From Pseudopedobacter sp045629485 (GTDB lineage: Bacteria > Bacteroidota > Bacteroidia > Sphingobacteriales > Sphingobacteriaceae): 21,459 nucleotides of DNA. Location: contig JAZQRF010000209.1 of NCBI GenBank assembly GCA_045629485.1, positions 1 through 21,459 on the forward strand. Reading direction: 5' to 3'. Below the pieces are notes generated by a model. That model saw only the letters and a program-made list of their open reading frames with translations. It was not told where the DNA came from and ran no database searches. Positions 1-9,146 of this stretch are shown here, one piece after another (position 1 is the first letter of the stretch; each line of letters opens with the position of its first letter). Position numbers and translations under genes: made by a program.

Positions 1-1
1 G

Positions 2-118
2 GAAATTGTAAAAGAATTACAGGCTTACGCAGATGAAGTGAGAGAAGATCTTGGAGATGATCTAACCGGCAAGTTAGGAGCTAACAGAAGACCTATAGGC
101 GAACTAGGGAGAAAATAA
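2..118 (+). CDS. Sulfatase, C-terminal fragment (5' end outside window)
   Basis: An open frame runs from the window edge to a TAA at 116-118 and gives 38 residues. The stretch has a helix with the pattern ELQAYADEVREDLGDDLTG followed by a basic tail with NRRP. From memory, this resembles the C-terminal end of many Bacteroidota and Planctomycetes arylsulfatase-A-like enzymes, where a helix ending in REDLGD(D/S)LT precedes a short tail with (N/R)RRP. No catalytic residue lies in the visible part, so the family call rests on this tail pattern and on the sulfatase-rich neighbourhood. The gene is convergent with the oxidoreductase gene ending at 411. It could belong to the same locus or to a neighbouring plus-strand one. 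Confidence 0.6.
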   Translation, partial: EIVKELQAYADEVREDLGDDLTGKLGANRRPIGELGRK

Positions 119-259
119 TCTTCTCATTGAAGAATTTAATACACTTTAAAAACAACTTAACATTCTCAATTATTTACCGCCTATAACAGGCCTGCAACGC
201 CTATTAATTTAACTTACTGAGAAAGTTTAAGCAAAATCGTCCATATACTGTCTCTCTCC

Positions 260-304
260 CCCCAGCTCCTAAAATAAGTGGAGTACCAGGGGTTAACCTT
301 TTTT
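260..304 (+). terminator. Possible weak terminator of the plus-strand sulfatase
   Basis: CCCC (260-263) can pair with GGGG (289-292), and CTCC (266-269) with GGAG (280-283). An asymmetric internal loop separates the two short stems. A run of six T follows at 299-304, after a 6-nt spacer. The position, about 140 bp after the stop codon, suits a terminator, but the stem is short and interrupted and the spacer is long. It is a candidate only. Confidence 0.22.
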
Positions 305-323
305 AGTATAGCGGTTTAACGTA

Positions 324-345
324 TCTTGTACAAGAATATATCTTG
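324..345. repeat. Cluster of three alternating TCTTG/CAAGA arms
   Basis: TCTTGTACAAGA at 324-335 is a perfect 12-bp palindrome. After ATATA, a third TCTTG arm occupies 341-345, so the arms read forward, reverse, forward with spacers of 2 and 5 bp. The 8-mer TATCTTGT occurs twice, 17 bp apart (322-329 and 339-346). Such an arrangement can be a repressor or activator operator or alternative hairpins in a transcript. It lies between two convergent gene ends, which does not favour an operator. Function unknown. Confidence 0.4.
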
Positions 346-410
346 TCAATTTGAAAAACTCACCGTATTATTAGCGTGGCACCAAATCCCAAAGCTGGCA
401 ATTGACTCAC

Positions 411-1799
411 TTATAACTTAACATCCATCACTTTACCATTTTTACGACTCTTTTCTGCCATAAAACCCATAACGTGACTTTCAATTGATTCATCTATATT
501 AGAGGTTAATATCTCAGGTTTTTGTTGTGCAACTGCTTGGATAAAATCTCTCAGTAATAACCAGTCTCCACCACCATGACCGCTGTTTTTATATCCTTCA
601 ACATCTTCTACTTTTGGTAAAAATTTCACCTCTTTACCAGTTCTGAAATCATTTACAACCAATTCTTTCATATCACCTACAATATCTCCCATAGAACCCA
701 TTATTCTTGTGCGTCTGCCCGCATATGAAGTGAAAGCCTCCATAGAAAATGAAGCTGTAACCCCATCATCAAATTGTATGCTGGTCACGTAATGATCAGG
801 TTGGTCGTTATCCATTCTGTAAACACATCTCCCATAATCGGTAGTTTTTAAGCGTTCCATAATAGCATCAGGTTGCTTGGTTTTATCAGTTGGTAAATCC
901 AAAACGTTCAATCTCTTCCTATTGTCGTAGTACTCCTTAATAGCAGAATAAGGGCAATCTCTTTCAATTTTACAGCCGTCTGTACATCTAGCCGTACTCC
1001 CTTCTGGTGCATTTTCTTGTTTAAACCATTTTAAATCGCCCATGGCAACAATTTTCTTGGCTGGTTTGTTTATTACCCATTTAATAATATCCAAATCATG
1101 ACAAGATTTAGCTAAAATAATTGGTGTTGTTTGTTTCGAATTGTGCCAATTTCCTCTTACATATGAATGCGCCATGTGAGTATGCTCTATTGGCTCAAAA
1201 TGCTGTACACTTATAATCTCGCCAATGGCACCTTTGGCAATCAATTCTTTCATTTTAACAAAGTATGGAGCATATCTTAAAACATGGCATACAGCTACAA
1301 TTCTACCCTTTTTCTTAGCTAAAGCTAGAATAGAACGGCACTCTTTTTCGGATGGTGAAATTGGTTTTTCTAATAAAATATCGTATCCCATTTCCAGCGC
1401 TTTCATGCAGGGTGCGTAATGCAAATTATCAGGTGTAGAGATAATTACTGCATCTGCAAATTTTGGCCTTTTAAAAACATCTTCCCACGTATCAAATCTG
1501 TTTTTATCATCAATGTTATGAATTTTAGCATACCGATCATTTCGATATTTTATCGGTTCTGCAACACCTACAATATCTATTTCCTGAGGGGATTTCGCAG
1601 CAAAACCGCCATAAACCATCCCTCTGTTTCCAGCTCCAATTGTAATTGCCGTAATAGCTGTGCCTTGAGGGCGATGCAATGGGTTAGTTGGGATATTGTA
1701 GATAAAAGAGTTTTCACCAATAGCGCCAATCACATCTGTGCTAATCACAGTTGATCCTAACGAAATACTTAAGGTTTTTAAAAGGTTTCTTCTGTTCAT
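411..1799 (-). CDS. Tat-exported Gfo/Idh/MocA family oxidoreductase
   Basis: This 462-residue protein is an NAD(P)-dependent sugar dehydrogenase-type enzyme of the Gfo/Idh/MocA family. The N-terminus has a twin-arginine motif (R3-R4, then NLLK) before a weakly hydrophobic stretch, so folded, cofactor-loaded export by Tat is likely. The Rossmann motif GAGNRG is at 55-60, the family EKP motif at 144-146, and SCHDLD at 232-237 supplies the expected His and Asp residues. Three cysteines (C272, C276, C282) form a C-x3-C-x5-C pattern just after the catalytic domain core. The reaction may be oxidation of a sugar hydroxyl, or NAD-assisted glycoside cleavage as in GH109 and related members, which are also often exported. 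The sequence does not decide between these. The gene is last in the minus-strand array, 159 bp behind a sulfatase, with no recognisable promoter in that gap. Confidence 0.88.
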   Translation of the reverse strand: MNRRNLLKTLSISLGSTVISTDVIGAIGENSFIYNIPTNPLHRPQGTAITAITIGAGNRGMVYGGFAAKSPQEIDIVGVAEPIKYRNDRYAKIHNIDDKNRFDTWEDVFKRPKFADAVIISTPDNLHYAPCMKALEMGYDILLEKPISPSEKECRSILALAKKKGRIVAVCHVLRYAPYFVKMKELIAKGAIGEIISVQHFEPIEHTHMAHSYVRGNWHNSKQTTPIILAKSCHDLDIIKWVINKPAKKIVAMGDLKWFKQENAPEGSTARCTDGCKIERDCPYSAIKEYYDNRKRLNVLDLPTDKTKQPDAIMERLKTTDYGRCVYRMDNDQPDHYVTSIQFDDGVTASFSMEAFTSYAGRRTRIMGSMGDIVGDMKELVVNDFRTGKEVKFLPKVEDVEGYKNSGHGGGDWLLLRDFIQAVAQQKPEILTSNIDESIESHVMGFMAEKSRKNGKVMDVKL

Positions 1800-1958
1800 T
1801 TCTAATGTCTATACTTTAAGGGTCACAGTTCTTTTTATTTACTTTCAGTTTCTCTTGTTGTTCATTTTTTTAGGATGTATAATAATTTCTTGAGCGATAA
1901 TGATTGATATAGACAGAGAGGAAAGGACTTTCAACTTGTACATGATTTCGAAAATTTA

Positions 1959-3413
1959 TTATTCTTCACCATTTATCATCCAATTTTTGGGAGCCTTAAA
2001 TTCTTTTTTTCCTTCGCTGTAAGGCGGAACGGTAAATTCAGAAACTATTGCATCGTAAGACGCCACCTTTTTTAACATCTGTTGATAAACATCAGTATGT
2101 TTGAGCTTCAAATTTTCCTTTTCTGATGGATCTTTTAAAATATCAAATAACTGGTCCTCTTTCTGCTTCATTCTAGGATTTCCAGCATCAGCCTTAGCTA
2201 ACTTCCATTGATTATTTATTAAAGAACCGTAACCAAGATATAAGTCTCTTTTAATTTCATTTTGTTCTCCGGTCAACACTGCAAACATATTTAACCCATC
2301 CAAAGGCTTTTGAATTGCGTTTGTTGCTCCGCAAATACTCAACAGTGTTGGAACCACATCTATATATCCCATTAACTGGTTGTTATGTGTACCTGCTTTA
2401 AACATTTTTGGCCATTTAATAACTGCGGGAGATCGCACTCCACCATCCCATTCTTGAAATTTTGTTCCTCTTAATACCCCACTAGACCCGCCTTCACCAG
2501 GCGCTGCCCCATTATCGCTAAAAAACAAAACAATTGTATTATCAGCTATATTAGACGCTTTAAGCTGTGCTAAGATTTTACCAATTCCTCTATCCATACA
2601 GGTAACCATTGCTGCATAGGTTTGTTTGGGCGTATTTCCTCTTCCCTGGGTTTCTTCATTTCCACTCTTTTCAGTATCTTTTTTACCAAAAACAGGTTTA
2701 GATTTATCGTAACCGTAGCTTAGCAAATCGTCTTCTTTAGCTTGTAACGGCCCATGAGGAGCATTATAGGCTACATATAAGAGAAATGGCTTGGATGATT
2801 TGGAGTAATTAGTAATACATTTAACAGCTTCGTCAGAAATTAAATCTGTGCTGTACCCTTTATCAAAAGAAGTTTCCCAATCGTTGTGCCAATCTAATTC
2901 GCCCTCTCTTTTATGCGTAAAGTAATCTATTGCACCGTTATAATGTCCATAAAAATGAGTAAATCCTTTGCTTAACGGGAGATATTCTTTTTTGGCATGT
3001 CCAAGGTGCCACTTTCCCAAAATTGCTCGGTTTATGTAACCTGCATTTTTTAATAATTCGGGTAAGAATATCTCGCTTAAATCAACACCAAAACTACTCC
3101 ATGGTGGTACTACAGTTTCTCTTAAACCGAACCGATTTGGATAACGGCCAGTCATTAATCCTGCCCGCGTGGGTGAGCATACCGGAGCGGTATAGAAACG
3201 ACTTAGTATTACACCATCTTTGGCTAGTTGATCAATATTAGGGGTTCTAATTTCACTTCCATTAAAACCAACATCACCCCAACCTAAGTCATCAGCCAAT
3301 ATGATAACAATATTTGGTTTATGTATTTTTTGTTGTGCTGATAAACTACAAAATGGAATACTTGCTATTAAAAGTACGCATAAGTTATAAAGCCAATATT
3401 TTTTATTTTCCAT
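1959..3413 (-). CDS. Exported type I sulfatase, arylsulfatase-B-like
   Basis: This 484-residue sulfatase removes sulfate esters through a formylglycine made from the cysteine of the C-x-P-S/T-R signature. Visible features are a Sec signal peptide (hydrophobic 8-25, ending SLSAQ), metal-binding D41-D42 in LADDLGWGD, the signature C79-S-P-T-R83 extended by AGLMTGR, K134 and H136 in GKWHLG, H220 in NAPHGP, and D300-N301 in FSDNG. The N-terminal run GFNGSEIRTPNIDQLA and the signature context resemble human ARSB and its bacterial relatives, which often act on sulfated hexosamines or galactose. That is a weak substrate hint. Length is normal for the family. The gene lies 132 bp downstream of the hybrid regulator, and no -7 box was found in that gap, so it may be co-transcribed. 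The C-terminal part carries the usual small sub-domain (WKLAKAD... QLFDILKDP). Confidence 0.95.
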   Translation of the reverse strand: MENKKYWLYNLCVLLIASIPFCSLSAQQKIHKPNIVIILADDLGWGDVGFNGSEIRTPNIDQLAKDGVILSRFYTAPVCSPTRAGLMTGRYPNRFGLRETVVPPWSSFGVDLSEIFLPELLKNAGYINRAILGKWHLGHAKKEYLPLSKGFTHFYGHYNGAIDYFTHKREGELDWHNDWETSFDKGYSTDLISDEAVKCITNYSKSSKPFLLYVAYNAPHGPLQAKEDDLLSYGYDKSKPVFGKKDTEKSGNEETQGRGNTPKQTYAAMVTCMDRGIGKILAQLKASNIADNTIVLFFSDNGAAPGEGGSSGVLRGTKFQEWDGGVRSPAVIKWPKMFKAGTHNNQLMGYIDVVPTLLSICGATNAIQKPLDGLNMFAVLTGEQNEIKRDLYLGYGSLINNQWKLAKADAGNPRMKQKEDQLFDILKDPSEKENLKLKHTDVYQQMLKKVASYDAIVSEFTVPPYSEGKKEFKAPKNWMINGEE

Positions 3414-3545
3414 TATTTTATTCTTAATAGTAGCCTAAAGCCTGTTTTTTTTATGGGGTAGCCTTTGTATAAAGTTTAACTAAATTAAGGTACTGAGGAT
3501 GATTAGTTTAAAAAAAATGTATTTAAAATTGGCAATTTTGTATAA

Positions 3546-6500
3546 TTAAATGGGCTCCGTCTTAGAATATTGTTCTAAAAATTCTGAGGGTTTAAATTTA
3601 AACTGATTGTAAAAACATTTTGAAAAATAGGAGTGTGAGTTGAATCCCACCATAAATCCTATTTCTGAAATATTGTAATCGTTAGTCAACAATAATTTAG
3701 CGGCATGTTTTAACCTCACCAACCTAATAAACTCGTTGGGCACATGACCTGATAATGCTTTTAATTTTTTATGAAGGCTAGAGCGACTCATTGCAACTTC
3801 CTTACTCAATTCTTCTACAGAAAGTTGAGGATCCATTATTCTTTTCTCAATTATTTCTGTGATTTTTTCTAAAAACTTTTTGTCTTTGGTATTAGAAGTA
3901 AGTGAATCAGCATGAATTAAAGGCTGATGTGCAAACTTATCTTTTAGTCTTATTTGCGCATCCATCAGGTTTTTAATTACAGCAGTCACATGTTTCCATT
4001 TGAATGGCTTAGTTATATACGCATCAGCACCGTTCTCTATCCCTGCAATCTCTGCTTCAGAATTTGCCCTAGCTGTTAAAAGTATGAGCGGGATATGGCT
4101 ATAATCAATGCTACTTTTAACCTTTTTACACAGCTGTAATCCATCCATATATGGCATCATCAAATCAGACAAAATTAAATCTACGTTTTGAGTTTTAAGC
4201 AATTCTAAAGCTTCTAGGCCAGTGGTTGCCGTAATTACTTTGTAGCCTTCTTGGTAAAGACTATCGTTATAAAATTCAATCAACGACACATCATCTTCTA
4301 CAACCATAATACACATTTTATCAGTGATATCTTCGTCGTTATTCTCTATAATTGAAGCGAGCTCATCTGCCGAGGATTGTAAAGATTCACTGCCTATTTC
4401 TTGAAAAGGAATAATTACACTAAAAACCGTATTTACGTTTTCTGTGCTTGTAACTTCCAGTTTGCCACCGTGTTTTTCTGTTAAAGATTTAGCAAGTGCA
4501 AGTCCTATTCCGGTACCACCTAAATTAGTGTACTGGTGGCTTCCAGATGTTATTTTGAAAAATTTAGTATATATATTTCCGAGGTCTGAAACCGGAATCC
4601 CAATTCCATCGTCTTCTACCTTCACTCTAAAATATTGTTGCTTACCTTCATCATAGAAAGGTTCCTCAATACTAATTTTCACTTTAGTTCTGGTAAACTT
4701 GAAAGCATTAATAATTAGGTTACTGAAAATCTTTGTTAATGCTTCAGGATCTGCCTGGATCAACAGCTTGCTCACCTTAGTATTCAAGCTAAATTTAACT
4801 CCTCTTTGATACTGAATAGCCGAGAAACGTGAGTAAATGGAGTGCATTAAAAACACTAAATCTACTTCCTCTTTATGAATTTCGTAAATATCACTTTCAA
4901 TCCGTCTAAAGTCTAGCAACTGGTTCACTAAAGTGAGTAACCTGTTGGAATTTTCATCCATCAAATTCAATTGTTTTTGCACCTCAGGCTCCCATTTTTT
5001 GATTTCAAGTAATTTCTCCAGGGGAGCTGTAATCAGAGAAAGGGGTGTCCTAACCTCGTGAGCCATTGCGGTAAAGAATTCTATCTTTTGACTATAAAAT
5101 TCTTTCTCCTTTTCCACTTGTAACCGCTCTAATTTAATTTCATTTTTCTTACGCACTTTATTAGCTAAGTATCTTCTGATAGAGATGAAACTGGCAATTG
5201 CAAAAAATATATAAATGGAGTAGGCAGCGTTTGTACGATAAAAAGGTGGATTTATGGTAAGCTTTATACTTGAAATAGGTACATCCCAATTGTGTTCATC
5301 AGTAGAGGCTTTAACTTGAAAGGTATAATCACCCGGAGGTAAATTGGTAAAAGTTGCCTTACGTTGATTACCTACATAATTCCAGCTTTTATCAAAACCA
5401 CTCAAATTATAGGCATATAATATTTTTTGAGGAGCAATGTAGCTTAAAGCTGCATATTCAAAGCTTATTACACTTTGATCGTATGCAACTTTTATAGATT
5501 TGGCATAACCAATGGGACTAGATAGCGGGCTGTCCTGGTCGTTAACTGAAATATCTTTGTTGAAAAGCTGGAAATTGGTAAACCCAACCTGGGTGTTAAT
5601 ATTGGACGTTGTAATGCTATCTGGATAAAAGGAATTAAACCCCTTTATCCCACCAAAATACAATTTACCATCAAGTGCTTTATATGCTGCTGAATAATTA
5701 AATTGTCTGCTTTGCAGGTAATCCCAATTGGTATAGTGCTTTACTGTTTTATTGGAAGGCTTGTAACTGTACAAACCATCATTGGTTGAGAACCATAAAT
5801 TTTGTCTATTATCTTGCAGGATACCGTAAATTACATTAGCTCTGATAGCAGAGCTTGATCCAAAAACAGAAAATTTACGTGTTCGCAAATCCAGTTTATT
5901 TAACCCACCACCATCTGTACCTATCCATAGGTTTCCTTGATGATCGTCTAACATGCTAATGACTTTGTTAGAACTTATAGAACCATCTTTCCCATCTGCA
6001 TAGTAACGGACCCACTCTTCCGTGTCTTTATTGTGACCAATAATACCAGAATCATAAGTGCCATACCACATATTGTGAGCATCGTCCTCGTAAATGCTAT
6101 AGATACAGTTTACAGCTAATCCCATTTCTTTGATTCTGGTGAAATCGTCAGTTTCTTTGTTGTATCGATTTAATCCTTTTACTGTTCCCACAAAAATGTT
6201 TCCGTCGGCATCTTGAAAAATAGAATAAACAGAGTTGTTGCTGATTGAATTAGGATTTTTCGGATCATTAAGGTATTGACTGATCTTCCCAGTTTCCGGA
6301 TGATAAATATTTAGCCCGCCGGTAAATGTTCCTATCCAGATATTACCATCTCTATCTTTAAAAAGCGTATGTATATTATGATAAGAAAGTTTTTGCTGTT
6401 TCGCCTCAAAGGGATAATGTTTGAAAGTACGATCTGTTGAATTAAAATAATTGAGCCCCCCGTCTTCTGTCCCTATCCAAAAATACCCTGGTTTATCTTC

Positions 6501-7595
6501 TAAAAAACTACTAACAGCGCTGCCCCGCAACGACTCATACTCTTCAGTTGGATAATACAACTCAAACCCTGAGCCATTCTCTTGGAAATAGTTTACGCCT
6601 CCAAAAAATGTCCCGACCCAAATTCCTCCTTCACGATCACGAAAGATCGAATAAACTGCATTATCACTAATACTTAAAGGATCACTTATCTGATTTGTAA
6701 ATGCTTTGAACTCACCGCTAGCTATATCAAGCACATTTAATCCTTTTTCTGTTCCTACGTAAAGCTTATTTCGGCTGGGTTGGTATATGGAACGTACAAT
6801 ATCGTCATTAATGGAATTTGTACTCTTCTTATAAACCCGAAAGCTATTATCATTCTGATTATAAAAATTTAATCCTCCGGTGAGCGTTCCTATCCAAACA
6901 TTTCCATCCAAATCCGGGTAAACGGTAAGAATGAAATTATTGCTTAAGCCGGAGTTATCTGTTCTAAAATTTTTAAATGTAAAATTAGAGGTGTTTAGTT
7001 TACTTAAACCATTACCAAATGTACCTATCCACAAATCTCCTGATTTGCTTAAAGCCAGTTTTCGAATTTGATTTGATGCTAAACCCGTGTTTTGATTACT
7101 GGCTCTAAAGTTTCGTAGTCTATTAGTTTTAGGATCATAACGGTATAACCCATTATTTTTGGTCGCAATCCAAACTATGCCCTTTTTATCTTTCACAATG
7201 TCGAAAACAACATTATTCTTAAGTGGCACAAAATCTTGAAAAGCTTCTTTTTTAAGGTTTAAAATAGAAATACCCGATTCAGTCCCTATCCATAATGTTT
7301 TATCATCAAATTTCAGAAAGCTGTGTATAAAGTTATTGCCAAGCGAATTTTTATTTCCCTCATCAAACTGATAAGATTTAAATTGATAACCATCAAATCT
7401 GCACAAACCATTTTTTGTACCAAACCACATGTAGCCCTGATCATCCTGAATGATGGACCACACGGTATTGGAACGCATACCATCCGCAACAGAATAGTTT
7501 CTAAAAACAATTTGTTGTTGACTTTTACTTACAAAAGTTAAGCAACAAACTATTAGCAGTAAGAAATATCTTTTTTGTTTAAGGTTTATAAACAT
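3546..7595 (-). CDS. Hybrid two-component system sensor/regulator (HTCS)
   Basis: This 1349-residue one-protein signalling system contains all parts in the usual order. They are a signal peptide (1-25) and a periplasmic sensor with about fourteen propeller strands of the type W-I/F-G-T-x-x-G-L, spanning roughly 50-690 and enough for two seven-bladed propellers. A Y_Y_Y domain follows (about 715-780), then a membrane helix (about 790-812) and a histidine kinase with H846 in AHEVRTPLS. Next come an ATPase domain with GGTGIGLALAKS near 1023-1034, a receiver domain with acidic residues in VVEDD (about 1097) and phospho-acceptor D1144 in LSDLMMPYMDG, and an AraC-type helix-turn-helix (about 1245-1345). 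HTCS proteins bind oligosaccharide released by the locus's own enzymes and activate its promoters. The gene starts 18 bp after the stop of an upstream sulfatase gene, so it is probably part of the same transcript. No key residue appears to be missing. Confidence 0.96.
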   Translation of the reverse strand: MFINLKQKRYFLLLIVCCLTFVSKSQQQIVFRNYSVADGMRSNTVWSIIQDDQGYMWFGTKNGLCRFDGYQFKSYQFDEGNKNSLGNNFIHSFLKFDDKTLWIGTESGISILNLKKEAFQDFVPLKNNVVFDIVKDKKGIVWIATKNNGLYRYDPKTNRLRNFRASNQNTGLASNQIRKLALSKSGDLWIGTFGNGLSKLNTSNFTFKNFRTDNSGLSNNFILTVYPDLDGNVWIGTLTGGLNFYNQNDNSFRVYKKSTNSINDDIVRSIYQPSRNKLYVGTEKGLNVLDIASGEFKAFTNQISDPLSISDNAVYSIFRDREGGIWVGTFFGGVNYFQENGSGFELYYPTEEYESLRGSAVSSFLEDKPGYFWIGTEDGGLNYFNSTDRTFKHYPFEAKQQKLSYHNIHTLFKDRDGNIWIGTFTGGLNIYHPETGKISQYLNDPKNPNSISNNSVYSIFQDADGNIFVGTVKGLNRYNKETDDFTRIKEMGLAVNCIYSIYEDDAHNMWYGTYDSGIIGHNKDTEEWVRYYADGKDGSISSNKVISMLDDHQGNLWIGTDGGGLNKLDLRTRKFSVFGSSSAIRANVIYGILQDNRQNLWFSTNDGLYSYKPSNKTVKHYTNWDYLQSRQFNYSAAYKALDGKLYFGGIKGFNSFYPDSITTSNINTQVGFTNFQLFNKDISVNDQDSPLSSPIGYAKSIKVAYDQSVISFEYAALSYIAPQKILYAYNLSGFDKSWNYVGNQRKATFTNLPPGDYTFQVKASTDEHNWDVPISSIKLTINPPFYRTNAAYSIYIFFAIASFISIRRYLANKVRKKNEIKLERLQVEKEKEFYSQKIEFFTAMAHEVRTPLSLITAPLEKLLEIKKWEPEVQKQLNLMDENSNRLLTLVNQLLDFRRIESDIYEIHKEEVDLVFLMHSIYSRFSAIQYQRGVKFSLNTKVSKLLIQADPEALTKIFSNLIINAFKFTRTKVKISIEEPFYDEGKQQYFRVKVEDDGIGIPVSDLGNIYTKFFKITSGSHQYTNLGGTGIGLALAKSLTEKHGGKLEVTSTENVNTVFSVIIPFQEIGSESLQSSADELASIIENNDEDITDKMCIMVVEDDVSLIEFYNDSLYQEGYKVITATTGLEALELLKTQNVDLILSDLMMPYMDGLQLCKKVKSSIDYSHIPLILLTARANSEAEIAGIENGADAYITKPFKWKHVTAVIKNLMDAQIRLKDKFAHQPLIHADSLTSNTKDKKFLEKITEIIEKRIMDPQLSVEELSKEVAMSRSSLHKKLKALSGHVPNEFIRLVRLKHAAKLLLTNDYNISEIGFMVGFNSHSYFSKCFYNQFKFKPSEFLEQYSKTEPI

Positions 7596-7613
7596 CCAGC
7601 ACTAATTTACAAA

Positions 7614-9041
7614 TTATTCATCTGCATTTCTCGGTGGGCTTTTTTTATTAATCACCGGAGTTTCTGCATTGACTTCATTTCTCCAACTATCAAGCAATCG
7701 CTTCAATTCAACAGTTTTCTGAGGAAGTTTCTCTACCAGGTTGTGTTTTTCGCTAATATCATCTTTTAAATTATAAAGTTCTAACCGATTGTTTTTATAA
7801 AACTCTATTAATTTAAAATCCCCTTTTCTAACAGCGCTGCTCATTCTATTTACCCATTTTCCAGTCTCTGAGGGGTAATGCCAAAATAAAGCATCTCGAT
7901 CTAAGCTATTTTTACCTGTCCACAGAGGGAGTAGGCTGGCGCCGTCTATTACACCTTTTCCCTTAAGATTAGCCCCAGCTACTGCAGCAAATGTCGGATA
8001 AAAATCTATGCTGCTTACAGGAGTGTGATTTACAGAACCGGCTTTTATTTTTTTAGGCCAACTTACTAATAATGGCTCTCTGATTCCACCTTCATACAGC
8101 CAAGATTTATTTGCTCTCAGAGCCCCGTTATTCGCAACGTTATGTGCCCCACCATTATCAGAGAAAAATATTAAAATAGTATTTTCATCGAGGTTATTTT
8201 TCTTTAATGTTTCCATAATTTGCCCTACTCCATCATCAATACGCTCAAGCATTGCTGCCAAATAAGGATTATCTGGATGCGTAGCTTCATGCCTCACATT
8301 ATCTTTACTATAAATTTTATCTGCTGAACCGTCGCCATACTTCTTGTCAAATTTACTTTTATACTTATTTACAACACTTTCTGGCGCTTCTAGCTTTGTA
8401 TGGACCCCGTAATAAGAAAGATAAAGGAAAAAAGGTTTTGCTTTATTGCGTTCAATATATTGGCAAGCCTCTTCACTTTGCCGATCTGTTAAATATTCGT
8501 CTTTCTTACCTTCTGAGAATGTATTGATTTTATCATAAGGGAAATAGTAATCTCCATCTGCAATATATTTCGTTTCTGAGCCTATTACCTCATCAAAGCC
8601 ATGCGCTTTTGGTCCGCCTTTATTCGTCTTAAAATCAGTGTCTAAATGCCATTTCCCAACAATTCCGGTACGATAGCCGGCCTGACTTAAGGCCTCATTA
8701 ATTGTAAAATATTGTGTTGGATCTAACCATCTCTCGGTTTGTGCGGGTAAAAAATCTGTAATTTTAACTCTTGCAGGATATTGTCCCGTTAATAAACTTG
8801 CTCTTGTAGGTGAGCAGACTGGAGCAGCGGCATAGGCTTGCGTAAATCGCATACCCTGGGCCGCCAGCTTGTCTAGGTTTACCGTTTCATTAAAACTATT
8901 TCCATAGCTTCCTAACTCTCCATAACCGAGATCATCTGCCATGATAAAAATGATATTTGGCTTTTTATCCTGCGCAAAGAGAAATAATGGCATGGCTATG
9001 ATGCAAAAACTATATAAAATTTTCAAATGTTTGTTTTTCAT
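7614..9041 (-). CDS. Exported type I sulfatase, arylsulfatase-A-like
   Basis: This 475-residue formylglycine-dependent sulfatase has a Sec signal peptide (about 6-23, cleavage near LFAQ). Metal ligands D36-D37 sit in MADDLGYGELG, the signature is C76-S-P-T-R80 followed by ASLLTGQYPARV, K130 and H132 are in GKWHLD, H214 is in GVHT, and D295-N296 in FSDNGG. The run SYGN.F.ETVNLDKLAAQGMRF and the ARVKITDFLPAQ segment after the signature are, from memory, frequent in PUL sulfatases of this type. It differs clearly from the other three complete sulfatases here, so a different sulfate position is likely. The upstream phosphodiesterase gene ends 105 bp away without a visible promoter between them, and the regulator gene follows after 18 bp. 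The C-terminus is normal and shows no T9SS tail. Confidence 0.95.
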   Translation of the reverse strand: MKNKHLKILYSFCIIAMPLFLFAQDKKPNIIFIMADDLGYGELGSYGNSFNETVNLDKLAAQGMRFTQAYAAAPVCSPTRASLLTGQYPARVKITDFLPAQTERWLDPTQYFTINEALSQAGYRTGIVGKWHLDTDFKTNKGGPKAHGFDEVIGSETKYIADGDYYFPYDKINTFSEGKKDEYLTDRQSEEACQYIERNKAKPFFLYLSYYGVHTKLEAPESVVNKYKSKFDKKYGDGSADKIYSKDNVRHEATHPDNPYLAAMLERIDDGVGQIMETLKKNNLDENTILIFFSDNGGAHNVANNGALRANKSWLYEGGIREPLLVSWPKKIKAGSVNHTPVSSIDFYPTFAAVAGANLKGKGVIDGASLLPLWTGKNSLDRDALFWHYPSETGKWVNRMSSAVRKGDFKLIEFYKNNRLELYNLKDDISEKHNLVEKLPQKTVELKRLLDSWRNEVNAETPVINKKSPPRNADE

Positions 9042-9146
9042 TTATATAAATATAGGTTGTAAATGTTTTATATCTGATTAGCGAGTTTATACCTGTTTCC
9101 GTTGCTGTGTTATCAATTAATTTAAGCTTATCGACACGACAAGGCT

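Larger units (their letters stand above)
119..410. other. Convergent intergenic region
   Basis: This 292-bp stretch separates the plus-strand sulfatase tail from the minus-strand oxidoreductase. It has no plausible gene. It contains a weak hairpin followed by a T-tract near 260-304, a GGTTAACC palindrome at 291-298, and a cluster of three TCTTG/CAAGA arms at 324-345. No good terminator for the leftward transcript from the oxidoreductase was found. Confidence 0.6.

Noticed and set aside
1419..1754. 111-codon open frame on the plus strand
   Set aside because: Antisense to the Rossmann domain of the oxidoreductase. Cys- and Ser-rich translation without family features.
411..1799. Naming the oxidoreductase a GH109 alpha-N-acetylgalactosaminidase
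   Set aside because: Tat signal and fold fit, but I cannot verify the GH109-specific active-site residues by eye, and the Gfo/Idh/MocA family is functionally broad.
3414..3545. Terminator or promoter between the regulator and the next sulfatase
   Set aside because: T8 and A7 runs are present but have no paired stem, and no CAAAnnTA (minus-strand -7 box) occurs in the gap.
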